The translations under genes and the position numbers were made by a program. A stretch of 64,000 bases of DNA from Streptomyces syringium. Its GTDB lineage: Bacteria; Actinomycetota; Actinomycetes; Streptomycetales; Streptomycetaceae. Below the pieces are notes generated by a model. That model searched no databases. It was not told where the DNA came from and saw only the letters and a list, made by a program, of their open reading frames with translations. Positions 1 through 8,355 of the stretch are shown here, piece after piece; the first letter of the stretch is position 1; each line of letters starts with the position of its first letter. Location of the stretch: the NCBI RefSeq assembly GCF_017876625.1, contig NZ_JAGIOH010000001.1:2480001-2544000 (forward strand). The letters are read 5' to 3'.

Positions 1-1795
1 TGTGGGCGCGGCCCCGGTGGTACTCCAGCAGCGCGCGCCCCCGTGGGTGCTCGATGTCGCCGAGCGCGGTGGTCGCCTCCCGGAACAGGGCGATCGCGTC
101 GTGGGGGCGGCCTTCCCGGAGCGCGAGCTGCCCCAGGCCCTCCAGCGCGGAGGACGCGGTGCGCGCGTGCCCGATGCCGGCCGCCAGGGCGCGCGCCCGC
201 TCGTAGTGGTGCCGCGCGGCCGCGTTGTCGCCGTCGCCCGCGCGGTCGTACAGCGCGAAGGCGGTCTCGTAGTGCATCCGGGCCAGGACGAGGTCGTCGC
301 GCAGCCGCCCGGCCGCTTCGAGGGCCTGCTCGCACACGCCGATCCAGCGCGTGTGGTACTTCCGGCGGAAGAAGAAGCCCCGCAGCGCCTCGGCGAGTTC
401 GCAGGTGAGCCGGTCACGGCCGGTGCGGGCGGCGAGCGCGACCACGGCGGCCGCGTTCTCCCCGTCCGGCTCCAGCGCGTCCAGGGCCGCCCCCTCGTTC
501 TCGAAGACCGCGGTCGGCAGGCCGCCCGGGGCGAAGCGGGAACCGAAGCGCCAACGGTCGGAGACGAGGGCCTCGGCCGCCGCGGCCCGCTCCAGGTACC
601 AGTCGATGATCACGTCGGCGGCCGTGTCGGACGAGGGCGTGTCGGACGAGGGCGTGCCGGACGACGGTGTGCCGGACGGGGGCGTTTCCTCCAGCCGCCT
701 GCGCGCGTAGGCGTGGACCAGGCCGTTCATGCGGTAGCGGCCGGCCGTGGAGGGCTCCAGCAGCCGTTCGTGGACGAGGGTCCGTAATGCCTTGGCCCCC
801 TCGCGCCCGTCGCCTCCCAGCCGCTTCACCAGGTCGCCCGCGAACTCGCCGGTGGGGTGTGCGCCGAGCATCCGCCAGACCGCCGCTGCTCTCTCGTCCA
901 GGCCGGAGTAGGCGACGTCGAGGACCTTGGGGTAGGGGATCTCGTCGGCCACGGACAGCGCCTCCCATACGGTCTGCGGATCAGTGAGCTCGTCGGCGAG
1001 CTCGCGCAGCGCCTCCGCCCCTTCCGCCGCGCGCACGCGCGCGATACGCACCGCCAGCGGCAGCCCGGCGCAGGCGCGGATCACTTCACGGAGCGCCTGC
1101 CCGCCGTCGTGCCCGCCCTCGTGGCCGCCGTCCGGGCCGTCCTCGGCGACGGGGCCGAACAGCTGCGCGCAGGCGTCGTCGTCCAGCGCGTCGAGCGTCA
1201 CGTAGTCCGGGCCGGGCTGCGTGACGCTCAGGCCGGTGAGCCGGTTGCGGCTGGTGACGACCACGACACTGCCGGGCGCCCCGGGCAGCAGCGGGCGGAC
1301 CTGGGCGGGGACGACGACGTTGTCGAGCAGCATCAGGCTCGGCTCGTCGGCCGTCAGGGACCGGAAGTACGCCGACAGTTCGGCCAGACCGGCGGGCCGC
1401 TCCTCGCGCGGGGTGCCCAGCTGCCCGACGAAGGTCTCGAGCACGCTCACCGGATCGACCGGGGAGCGCGGGCCCTGGGGGCTCATGTCCGCGTAGAACT
1501 GGCCGCCGGGGAAGTCGTCGCGCACGTCGTACAGCCAGCGCAGCGCGACGGCGGTCTTGCCGATGCCCGGGATGCCGGTGATGACGACGAGCCGCGGGGC
1601 TCTGCGGCCCTCCCGTCCGGCCAGCAGCGCGTCGAGCTTCGCGCGGGGAGCGGCGCGGTCGACGAATTCCTCCGGCTCGGGCAGCAGCATGCGGGGCGTG
1701 CGGACGGGAGCCGCCTGCCCCCAGTGCACGTTCTGCGCCTGGATGACCGTTCCCGTGAAGGTGCCACCGGAAATGTCGTTGCCGATGAAGTCCAC
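1..1795 (-). CDS. NB-ARC/TPR regulatory ATPase (C-terminus cut by window edge)
   Basis: The reading frame opposite to the listed strand gives an AfsR/STAND-like protein without the SARP DNA-binding head. The N-terminus carries a short FxGNxxxGGTFxGxVIQAxxV-type segment common in Streptomyces NB-ARC proteins, then a Walker A motif GIPGIGKT at about residues 74-81, a Walker B-like LMLLDNVV, and helical repeats of TPR type from about residue 430 to the window edge. Such proteins are ATP- or ADP-switching signalling ATPases, usually cytosolic regulators; the target here is unknown. The GTG at 1793-1795 is the only start in an ORF that opens at a stop near 1868. Ribosome binding site is weak. The 3' end lies outside the window. 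Confidence 0.8.
   Translation of the reverse strand, partial: MDFIGNDISGGTFTGTVIQAQNVHWGQAAPVRTPRMLLPEPEEFVDRAAPRAKLDALLAGREGRRAPRLVVITGIPGIGKTAVALRWLYDVRDDFPGGQFYADMSPQGPRSPVDPVSVLETFVGQLGTPREERPAGLAELSAYFRSLTADEPSLMLLDNVVVPAQVRPLLPGAPGSVVVVTSRNRLTGLSVTQPGPDYVTLDALDDDACAQLFGPVAEDGPDGGHEGGHDGGQALREVIRACAGLPLAVRIARVRAAEGAEALRELADELTDPQTVWEALSVADEIPYPKVLDVAYSGLDERAAAVWRMLGAHPTGEFAGDLVKRLGGDGREGAKALRTLVHERLLEPSTAGRYRMNGLVHAYARRRLEETPPSGTPSSGTPSSDTPSSDTAADVIIDWYLERAAAAEALVSDRWRFGSRFAPGGLPTAVFENEGAALDALEPDGENAAAVVALAARTGRDRLTCELAEALRGFFFRRKYHTRWIGVCEQALEAAGRLRDDLVLARMHYETAFALYDRAGDGDNAAARHHYERARALAAGIGHARTASSALEGLGQLALREGRPHDAIALFREATTALGDIEHPRGRALLEYHRGRAH
624..683. repeat. 15-bp tandem repeat x4 inside the NB-ARC gene
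   Basis: Four head-to-tail 15-bp units (624-638, 639-653, 654-668, 669-683), the first two identical (GTGTCGGACGAGGGC) and the last two diverged by a few bases. On the coding strand they encode a Thr-Pro-Ser-Ser-Asp/Gly pentapeptide repeat that lies between the NB-ARC and TPR portions, so it probably acts as a flexible linker whose length may vary between strains. Confidence 0.85.
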
Positions 1796-1951
1796 GCACC
1801 CCGCCCGTCGTCGTTCCGGCCACGACCAGCCCGTGCCGGGCCCCCACGATGTCGTGATCTCGCGGACTCAGTGTGCCAAGCCGACGGCGGACGGTGGTGC
1901 GATGTGCGCCACACCGGCGCGAAAGGGCCCCGGAGAGGCCCGGAAATCACG

Positions 1952-3571
1952 TCACTTCGGCGGGCGGATGGAGAGGGCGTGCCGGAATTCGTCACGCGGG
2001 TCCCACCGCGCCTTGACGCGCTGCAGACGGGGGTAGTTGTCCTTGTAGTACAGGGTGTGCCATGCGGTGCCCGAGGTGTTGAGGGCGGGGTCGGCGAGGT
2101 CGGTGTCCGGGTAGTTGATGAAGGAACCGTCGCTCACCGTGCCCGGCACGGGTACGCCGCCGCTGTCGGCGTACACGGACCGGTAGAGGTCGCGCACCCA
2201 CGCCAGGCACACCTCGGAGTTCCCTCGCCGGGCCTCCCAGCTGTTCATGTAGACCGCTTTGAGGATCGAGTCGCGCTGGGCGACGGCCGTCGCCCCGGCC
2301 GGAACCGTGTTGACCTTCCCGCCGTAGGAGATCAGCCACAGGGAGCCGTCCACATCACCTTCCGTCTCGCTCGAAAGATGGTCATGGACGGCGGCGATCT
2401 GCCGGTCCGTGAAGCGCCTGCGGAGATAGGCGGCCTTGGCTTTGAAGGAAGCCGGGGCCGTCTCCTGCACGCTGGCCTCGGACTGCAGCCACGACTCTTC
2501 CTCCTGCCCCCGGTCGGGCCGTGCCCCCACCCCGCGGCCGACCGCGGCGACGTAGTCGTCGATCAGCCGCCTCGCCCCCTCTCCGGTGGAGTCCAGGTGC
2601 CCCACGAGGCTGACGGTTCCCTTCCTGCGGCTGTTGAGCATCAGGACGCTGAACAGCCCCGCGTAGGGCGAGTGCGGCGCGCGGTCGTGCTCGTGCCAGG
2701 TGCCGTGATTGCGCACCAGTTCGCTGAACGAGCGCTGGTCGAGATCCTTCCAGGACCAGGTGGCGTAGAAGGTGGTGACCGCTTCCGGGGCCCTGGGCAG
2801 CAGGTGCGCGGGGTCCGAGCCCTTGGCCGCCGGGTCGCGGAACCAGTAGCGGGTGACGATGCCGAAGTTGCCGCCCCCGCCGCCGGTGTGCGCCCACCAC
2901 AGGTCGTGGTGCGGATCGGAGGGCTCCCGTGTGGCCACCACGGCGGAGGCCTTCCCGGAGGCGTCCACGACCACGACCTCCACGGCGTGGAGGTGGTCCA
3001 CGGACAGCCCGTACCGGCGCGACAGGGAGCCGTACCCGCCCCCCAGGACATGGCCGCCGACGCCGACCTCGGCGGTCGCGCCCGCCGGGATGGTCACGCC
3101 CCAGCCGAGGAACAGTGTGCGGTACACCTCGCCGAGTAACGCGCCGGGCTCGACCGCGAACGCCCGCCGCCGGGCGTCGTAGGAGACCGCCCTCATGGGG
3201 GAGACGTCGATGACGACACGGACCGAGGGATCGTCGACGAAGTTCTCGAAGCAGTGCCCGCCGCTGCGCACGGCGATGCGCTTGCCCTCCCGCACCGCCT
3301 GCTGCACCGCGCCCACGACCTGAGCGGTCGTGTTCACCACGCGCACGTAGTCGGGCTTTCCGACGAAGCGGGCGTTGGAGCCGCGATGGGTCAGGGAGCG
3401 GTAGCGCGGGTCCCCGGGGGCGACGGTGACCGGGGCCGGCGGGGGCGGGCCGTCGGTGGGCGGCGCGGCGAGGGCGGCCGGGGCGGTGACGCCCTGTGCG
3501 GCCGCCGCGGCGGCCGTTCCGCCGAGCACCGCCGCTCCTGCCAGTACGCCGCGTCGTGTCACTTCCGCCAT
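1952..3571 (-). CDS. Tat-exported FAD-linked oxidase (BBE-like)
   Basis: A 539-residue berberine-bridge-enzyme-like flavoprotein. The start at 3571 follows a good AGGGGAGC site and gives a twin-arginine signal (TRRGVL) followed by an Ala-rich hydrophobic stretch, so export of the folded, FAD-loaded protein is expected. The FAD-binding PCMH-type domain covers roughly residues 65-270, with SGGHCFEN placing the 8-alpha-histidyl FAD anchor at His106. The usual second anchor, a Cys before GVGGH, is Val here (TAEVGVGGH), so the flavin is probably held by one covalent bond only. The C-terminal BBE domain ends with the typical YPRLQRVKARWDP motif. Substrate unknown; sugars, polyketides or alkaloids are oxidised by relatives. 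Single gene, separated from its neighbours by more than 150 bases on each side. Confidence 0.88.
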   Translation of the reverse strand: MAEVTRRGVLAGAAVLGGTAAAAAAQGVTAPAALAAPPTDGPPPPAPVTVAPGDPRYRSLTHRGSNARFVGKPDYVRVVNTTAQVVGAVQQAVREGKRIAVRSGGHCFENFVDDPSVRVVIDVSPMRAVSYDARRRAFAVEPGALLGEVYRTLFLGWGVTIPAGATAEVGVGGHVLGGGYGSLSRRYGLSVDHLHAVEVVVVDASGKASAVVATREPSDPHHDLWWAHTGGGGGNFGIVTRYWFRDPAAKGSDPAHLLPRAPEAVTTFYATWSWKDLDQRSFSELVRNHGTWHEHDRAPHSPYAGLFSVLMLNSRRKGTVSLVGHLDSTGEGARRLIDDYVAAVGRGVGARPDRGQEEESWLQSEASVQETAPASFKAKAAYLRRRFTDRQIAAVHDHLSSETEGDVDGSLWLISYGGKVNTVPAGATAVAQRDSILKAVYMNSWEARRGNSEVCLAWVRDLYRSVYADSGGVPVPGTVSDGSFINYPDTDLADPALNTSGTAWHTLYYKDNYPRLQRVKARWDPRDEFRHALSIRPPK

Positions 3572-4106
3572 GGCCCGCTCCCCTTGTCGCCTCGTTGCCG
3601 CTTGCTGCCGGAAAAGATCTCCTCCCACGATGGGCGCCGCGATCAGGGGGAACATCGTCCGTAATGACCAACTGCCCCTCCACCGAAGGGAGTAGGGGCT
3701 CCCCTAGGGGCCCGGAGGGGGTCACTCCGCGTCCGGGGCGTACGCTCCGTAGTCGTGGGCGATGCGAGCATGACATCGCCACCGTCGGGGCCGAATGTAG
3801 CCGTTACCCCCGGTTGGCGTAGTATGTCCGGCGTCGCTACTGCGTCCTCGGCCATCCCGTCGCCATCGAGCCCGAACAGCCGTCGATCTTGATTCACGGC
3901 CCACCGGACTCGTTCGCGCCATACCCGGTGTCCGCTCCCGGGGGCCGATTCGGCGGAGCCCATGGGGCCGGCACGCAGTGCGGGCGGCTGCTTTCCGCCC
4001 AGCCCGCAGACGGCGTCACCGGTCGGTGCGCGCCGACGGAGCAGGCCCGGCAACCGGATGGCCGAGAGGCGCGGAGGCGCTCCCTCGGGCTCCGGACAGA
4101 ACGGAA
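3572..4106. other. Intergenic region, no gene recognised
   Basis: A 535-bp divergent intergenic stretch between the flavoprotein and the APC permease. Several frames are open but none shows a ribosome binding site with a recognisable product. A CCCCTAGGGG palindrome within inverted GGGGCTCCCC repeats lies near 3693-3712. I tried to fit the leader upstream of the permease to known riboswitches (SAM-I because of a GGCAACCGG string, ydaO) and could not. Confidence 0.5.
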
Positions 4107-5771
4107 ATGCACGTCGTGGACATGAGCGCGGCCAATCGAAAAGGCCTCAGCCTCTTCGCCCTGATAATGATCGGACTGGGGTCGATCTTCGGCTCGGGCT
4201 GGCTCTTCGGAGCCGGTCAGGCGGCCCAGGTCGCCGGGCCCGCCGCGCTGGTCGCCTGGGTGATCGGCGCCGTCTTCATCGGCATGATCGCCATGACCTA
4301 CGCCGAGGTCGGCGCCGCCTACCCGCTGCCCGGCGCCATGGCCCGGTTCGGCTCCATCTCGCACGGCCCGGTGCTGGGCTTCGTCACCGGCTGGGCGGTC
4401 TGGATCGCGACCGCCTCCCTGATCCCCATCGAGGCCATCGCCGGCACCCAGTACATGTCGTCCTGGAGCTTCGGCTGGGCCCGGGGCCTGGTCGCCGACG
4501 GCAGCCTCACCGGCACCGGCATGGTGACGGCGTTGCTCCTGACCGTAGCCCTGTGGCTGGCCTGCTACTGGTCGGTCGAGCTGCTGGCCCGCGCCAACAA
4601 TCTCCTGACCCTGGTGAAGTTCGCCATTCCGGTCCTCGCGGTCGGCGCGCTCATCGCCTCCGGCTTCCACACGGACAACTTCACCGCGCACGGCGGCTTC
4701 GCCCCGAACGGCTGGTCCGCCGTCCTGACCGCCGTCACCGCCTCCGGCGTCGTCTTCGCCTTCAACGGCTTCCAGGCCGTCGTCAACCTCGGCGGCAACG
4801 CCAAGAACCCCGGCCGGGCCATCCCGCTCGCCCTCGTCGGCGCGCTCTCCCTCGGCCTGGTCATCTACCTCGCCCTCCAGATCGCCTTCCTCGGCGCCGT
4901 ACCGCCGGAGCGGCTCGCCGAGGCGGGCGGCTGGAACGGGATCAACTTCGCGTCGCCCTTCGCCGACCTCGCCAAGCTCTTGATGCTGCACTGGGTCGTC
5001 ACCATGCTCCAGTTCGGCGCCTTCATCTCACCGAACGGCGCCAACATCGGCAACGTCGCCTCGGCCGCGTACCTGGCCCAGAACCTCGCCGACACCGGCT
5101 TCTTCCCCAAGAAGATCGCCGAGGTGCACCCCCGCTACGGCGTCGCCCGCCCCGCCATGTGGCTGAACCTGGGCTTCTCCGTGCTGCTGCTCCTCACCGT
5201 CGGCCACAGCTGGGAGGCCCTGGCGAGCGTGGTCTCCGCCGCGATGGTCGTCTCCTACCTCATGGGCCCGATCGCGGTCGGCGTGTTCCGGCAGACCAAG
5301 CCCGATCTGCCCCGCCCCTTCCGCCTCCCCGCCGCCTCGGTGCTCTGCCCCGTCACCTTCGCGTTCGCGGCCTGCGCCCTGTACTGGTCGAAGTGGCCCA
5401 ACACCGGCAAGGTCGCCGTGCTCACCCTGATCTCGGTGCCCATCGCCGCGGTGGTGCTGCGCAGGCGCGGCGGGACGAGTCTGCGCCGGCAGTTCGCACC
5501 GGCGTGGTGGATGGTCGCGTTCCTGCTGTGGCTGTCGCTGCTGTCCGCCCTCGGCAGTGCCGAGTTCGGCGGCCACGGCGTCATCCCGGGCGGCCTCGAC
5601 ATCACGCTGGTCGCCGTCTCGGCCGTGGGCTTCTACTTCTGGGCGGTGCGCGCCGGCGTCCAGGCCCACCGCGCGGGCCTGCCGGGCCCCGACCCCGTCC
5701 TCGGCGCCCCCGCCGCCGGGCCCGTGCCCGGACAGCGCCGGCCCGAGCCCGTCGGGACCGTCGCCTCCTGA
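4107..5771 (+). CDS. APC-family amino acid permease
   Basis: A 554-residue polytopic membrane protein with about 12 hydrophobic segments. The first segment has the APC signature around GLGSIFGSGWLFGAG, the loop that forms the substrate backbone-binding site in LeuT-fold permeases, followed by TYAEVGAAYPLPGAM. The C-terminus (last 35 residues) is a Pro/Gly-rich cytosolic tail. It probably carries out proton-coupled amino acid or amine uptake; the substrate cannot be told from sequence. ATG at 4107 is chosen because it precedes the first transmembrane segment by a short hydrophilic leader; ATG at 4122 is a possible alternative and neither has a strong ribosome binding site. Transcription probably ends at the hairpin at 5822-5859. 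Confidence 0.88.
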   Translation: MHVVDMSAANRKGLSLFALIMIGLGSIFGSGWLFGAGQAAQVAGPAALVAWVIGAVFIGMIAMTYAEVGAAYPLPGAMARFGSISHGPVLGFVTGWAVWIATASLIPIEAIAGTQYMSSWSFGWARGLVADGSLTGTGMVTALLLTVALWLACYWSVELLARANNLLTLVKFAIPVLAVGALIASGFHTDNFTAHGGFAPNGWSAVLTAVTASGVVFAFNGFQAVVNLGGNAKNPGRAIPLALVGALSLGLVIYLALQIAFLGAVPPERLAEAGGWNGINFASPFADLAKLLMLHWVVTMLQFGAFISPNGANIGNVASAAYLAQNLADTGFFPKKIAEVHPRYGVARPAMWLNLGFSVLLLLTVGHSWEALASVVSAAMVVSYLMGPIAVGVFRQTKPDLPRPFRLPAASVLCPVTFAFAACALYWSKWPNTGKVAVLTLISVPIAAVVLRRRGGTSLRRQFAPAWWMVAFLLWLSLLSALGSAEFGGHGVIPGGLDITLVAVSAVGFYFWAVRAGVQAHRAGLPGPDPVLGAPAAGPVPGQRRPEPVGTVAS

Positions 5772-5821
5772 CCCCGACGGCCCGGCCCCACCCCGGCCTC
5801 ACCAGCGCGGACGCGCCCATG

Positions 5822-5859
5822 ACCAAGGGCCGCCACATCAAGATGTGGCGGCCCTTGGT
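5822..5859 (+). terminator. Perfect 18-bp hairpin after APC permease
   Basis: Arms 5822-5839 and 5842-5859 are perfect complements (ACCAAGGGCCGCCACATC and its reverse complement) separated by two bases. It lies 50 bases beyond the permease stop and faces the minus-strand tRNA that follows, so it may terminate from both sides. There is no long T-run, as usual in Streptomyces. Confidence 0.8.
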
Positions 5860-5901
5860 TGTACAAGCACACAGGTCAAACGTTTCTTCGAAGTAACCGT
5901 G

Positions 5902-5978
5902 TGGTGGGGCGGGTGGGACTCGAACCCACGGCCGACGGATTATGAGTCCGCTGCTCTAACCGGCTGAGCTACCGCCCC
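5902..5978 (-). tRNA. tRNA with CAU anticodon (elongator Met or Ile2)
   Basis: The minus strand folds into a full cloverleaf: acceptor GGGGCGG (5978-5972) pairs with CCGCCCC (5912-5906), discriminator A at 5905, encoded CCA at 5904-5902, T-loop GGTTCGAGTCC, and anticodon loop CTCATAA on a GCGGA stem. CAU is read either by elongator methionine tRNA or, after lysidine modification, by isoleucine AUA tRNA; both have A73, so I cannot assign it from sequence alone. It is not an initiator by its paired acceptor end. Confidence 0.93.
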
Positions 5979-6123
5979 ATTCACGGCGCGTCGCGCACAT
6001 CTGTGCGCGCCGTCTGCCGCAGCATAGCTGCTCATACGATCTGCTGCCCCTGAGGGTCCGCTTTGCGTGACCAGCCTGCCCATGAGGACTTCGATCACGC
6101 ATGGATGGTTCCCTCCGGGCATG

Positions 6124-6148
6124 AAAAAAGGGCCCTCAAGGGGCCCTT
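6124..6148 (-). terminator. Terminator of the tRNA-Asn pair
   Basis: Stem AAGGGCCC (6128-6135) and GGGCCCTT (6141-6148) with a five-base loop; on the minus strand it is followed by a run of six T (6129-6124). It lies 10 bases past the 3' end of the distal tRNA-Asn and has the classical intrinsic-terminator form. Confidence 0.85.
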
Positions 6149-6157
6149 CCTCCACTG

Positions 6158-6230
6158 CTCCCCCGACTGGACTCGAACCAGTAACCTGCCGATTAACAGT
6201 CGGCTGCTCTGCCAATTGAGCTACAGGGGA
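6158..6230 (-). tRNA. tRNA-Asn (GUU), copy 2
   Basis: 73-nt cloverleaf without an encoded CCA: acceptor TCCCCTG (6230-6224) pairs with CGGGGGA (6165-6159), discriminator G at 6158. The anticodon stem-loop is GCCGA-CTGTTAA-TCGGC, anticodon GUU, reading asparagine codons. Identical in sequence to the copy at 6236-6308 and only five bases from it, so the two are processed from one transcript. Confidence 0.96.
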
Positions 6231-6235
6231 CTGCG

Positions 6236-6308
6236 CTCCCCCGACTGGACTCGAACCAGTAACCTGCCGATTAACAGTCGGCTGCTCTGCCAATTGAGCT
6301 ACAGGGGA
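6236..6308 (-). tRNA. tRNA-Asn (GUU), copy 1
   Basis: Identical to the downstream copy, with a 78-bp repeat period. As the promoter-proximal copy on the minus strand it is preceded by an AT-richer stretch containing TAATGT (6380-6375), a possible -10 box, with a TTGGCG 20 bases upstream at 6406-6401; the spacing is longer than ideal so I do not claim a promoter. Confidence 0.96.
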
Positions 6309-6572
6309 TTGCTGCGGTGCCTCGAATGCTCTGCCCTCCGGTCTCCCGGGCGGCGTGCGCTCGCTGCGACACATACATTAGCGCAAGCTGGGGGGTGCTC
6401 CGCCAATCGGTATCCCGTGAGTGACCTTCGGGTCCGCCGGGTAGGCGGTGCACAGCCCCGAACGGCCCCCGCCGACACGCGCGGGGACCGGCAGGGCTCA
6501 AGGGTCATGAGGGTCGTCACGGTCGTCAGGGTCTGCGGGATCCGAGGGAAGTCCGAGGGAAGGTGGAGCGCG

Positions 6573-6860
6573 ATGCGCTACCGACTGACGTTCATCATGG
6601 GTGCGGCCGTCGGGTACGTACTCGGCGCGCGAGCCGGGCGTGAGCGCTACGAGCAGCTGCGCAAGGGCGCGCAGCGGGTCGCGCAGAACCCCGCGGTGCG
6701 CAATACGGCGGAGTCCGCCGCGCAGAACGGCCGGGCCATGACCGGCAAGGCCCTCCACAGCCTCGGCGAGCGGATGCCCGCCTCGGTCTCGGACCGGATC
6801 CGCGGCCTGCGCGAGAAGGGCCAGGGGGCCGAGGACGACTGGGGCACCAGCAACACCTGA
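6573..6860 (+). CDS. Small YtxH-like membrane-anchored protein
   Basis: A 95-residue protein starting with a single hydrophobic segment (about residues 3-20, LTFIMGAAVGYVLGARAG) followed by an Arg/Lys-rich amphipathic helical tail with AAQNGRAMTGKAL-type heptads. This resembles YtxH/gas-vesicle-G-like proteins: N-terminal membrane anchor with a cytoplasmic helical domain. Function unknown. Start ATG at 6573 follows AGGTGGAG. It sits just 42 bases before the xylulokinase start; no clear terminator separates them, so co-transcription is possible but the roles look unrelated. Confidence 0.78.
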   Translation: MRYRLTFIMGAAVGYVLGARAGRERYEQLRKGAQRVAQNPAVRNTAESAAQNGRAMTGKALHSLGERMPASVSDRIRGLREKGQGAEDDWGTSNT

Positions 6861-6902
6861 CCGATGACGGACACGCGCCGGGGATTTGGCATCATCCTCC
6901 GC

Positions 6903-8339
6903 ATGGGCATAGTCGCGGGGCTGGACAGTTCCACCGAGAGCACGAGAATCGTCGTCTGCGACGCGGAGACGGGCACCGTGCTCAGGCAGGGCTACGCCCC
7001 GCATCCGACGACGGGCCCCGAGGGTGATCCGCAGGCGTGGCTGGTCTCGCTGGGCGAGGCCGCCGCGGGCGGACTGCTGGAAGGCGTGCAGGCCATCGGC
7101 GTGTCCGCGCAGCAGCACGGGCTGCTCGTCCTGGACGCCGGCGGGGTGCTCGTCCGGCCCGCGATGCTGGGCAACGACCGGCGCGTACAGGCGGCGGCCG
7201 CCGATCTGACCGACGCGCTCGGCGGCCGGGCCGCGTGGGCGGAGGCCGTCGGGTCGGTGCCGCAGGCCGGGCAGGCCGTGGCGAAGCTGCGGTGGCTGGC
7301 GCGCAACGAACCGGAGTCGGCGACGCGGGCGGCCGCGCTGATGCAGCCCCACGACTGGCTGGTGTGGCAGCTGCTCGGGCGCCCCGTACGGCGCACGACC
7401 GACCGCGGCGCCGCGTCCTCGACCGGCTACTGGTCGGCGGCGACCGGCAGCTGGCGGCCGGATCTCGTGGAGCTGGCACTGGGCCGCCAGGCGGCCCTGC
7501 CCGACGTGCTGCACCCCGCCGAGCCCGCCGGGCACACCCCCGAGGGCCTGCTGATCTCCGCCGGTACGGGCGAGACGATGGCGGCGGCCTTCGGGCTGGG
7601 CGTCGGCCCCGGCGACGCGGTGATCTCGCTCGGCGCGTCGGGCTCGGTCTTCGCCGTGCACCACGAGGCGCTGGTGGACCCCACGGGCACGATCACCTCC
7701 TTCGCGGACGCGACCGGGCGGCATCTGCCGGTGGTGCACACCCTCAACGCGGTACGGGTGCTGCGCGGCACGGCCGAGATCCTCGGTACGGATCTGAACG
7801 GGCTGTCCGAGCTGGCGCTGCGGTCCACGCCCGGCGCGTACGGGCTGGTGCTGCTGCCGTATCTGGAGGGCGAGCGCACCCCGCACCTGCCGCACACCGC
7901 CGGAACGCTGGCGGGGCTGCGCCGCGAGAGCATGAAGCCGGAGCATCTGGCGCGGGCCGCCTTCGAGGGCATGCTGTGCGGGCTCACGGACGCCCTGGAC
8001 GTGCTGCGCGGGCGCGGCGTCGACGTGCGCCGGGTCTTCCTGCTGGGTGCGGCGGCCGAGCTGCCGGCCGTGCAGGCCGTGGCGCCGGCGCTGTTCGGCG
8101 CGCAGGTCGTCGTCCCGCAGGCGGCGGACTACGCGGCGCTGGGCGCGGCCCGGCAGGCCGCGTGGGCGCTGGGCGTCCAGCAGGGCGTGCTGTCGCACCT
8201 GGAGCCGCCGCGCTGGCCGGCCGCGGCCAGCCAGGTCTTCGAGCCGGGTGAGGATCTGGCGGTGGGGCAGGCCGTGCGGCAGCAGTACGTGACCGTGCGC
8301 GAGCAGACCCACCCCGGGGCCTTCCAGGGCGGCGCGTGA
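6903..8339 (+). CDS. xylB: Xylulokinase-type FGGY carbohydrate kinase
   Basis: A 478-residue FGGY sugar kinase, the length of actinobacterial xylulokinases. Domain 1 begins with the phosphate-binding GLDSSTESTRIVV near residue 6, followed by SAQQHGLLVLD and a NDRR motif that fits the xylulose-binding loop. The second actin-like domain has LGASGSVFAVH and ends with a LGAARQAAWALG helix. The reaction is ATP-dependent phosphorylation of D-xylulose to xylulose 5-phosphate in the cytosol, feeding the pentose phosphate pathway; related ribulo- or other ketose kinases cannot be excluded. Start chosen at 6903 because an upstream in-frame ATG at 6864 adds 13 residues not seen in the family. Ends 16 bases from the convergent sigma-factor gene. 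Confidence 0.85.
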   Translation: MGIVAGLDSSTESTRIVVCDAETGTVLRQGYAPHPTTGPEGDPQAWLVSLGEAAAGGLLEGVQAIGVSAQQHGLLVLDAGGVLVRPAMLGNDRRVQAAAADLTDALGGRAAWAEAVGSVPQAGQAVAKLRWLARNEPESATRAAALMQPHDWLVWQLLGRPVRRTTDRGAASSTGYWSAATGSWRPDLVELALGRQAALPDVLHPAEPAGHTPEGLLISAGTGETMAAAFGLGVGPGDAVISLGASGSVFAVHHEALVDPTGTITSFADATGRHLPVVHTLNAVRVLRGTAEILGTDLNGLSELALRSTPGAYGLVLLPYLEGERTPHLPHTAGTLAGLRRESMKPEHLARAAFEGMLCGLTDALDVLRGRGVDVRRVFLLGAAAELPAVQAVAPALFGAQVVVPQAADYAALGAARQAAWALGVQQGVLSHLEPPRWPAAASQVFEPGEDLAVGQAVRQQYVTVREQTHPGAFQGGA

Positions 8340-8355
8340 GGTCCGGCCGGCCGGG

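Noticed and set aside
857..3139. A 760-codon plus-strand ORF spanning the NB-ARC and flavoprotein genes
   Set aside because: It is the antisense shadow of two well-supported genes; composition is Arg/Val/Gly-rich with no domain.
3900..4106. A SAM-I riboswitch upstream of the APC permease
   Set aside because: A GGCAACCGG string is present but the K-turn and other core elements are missing.
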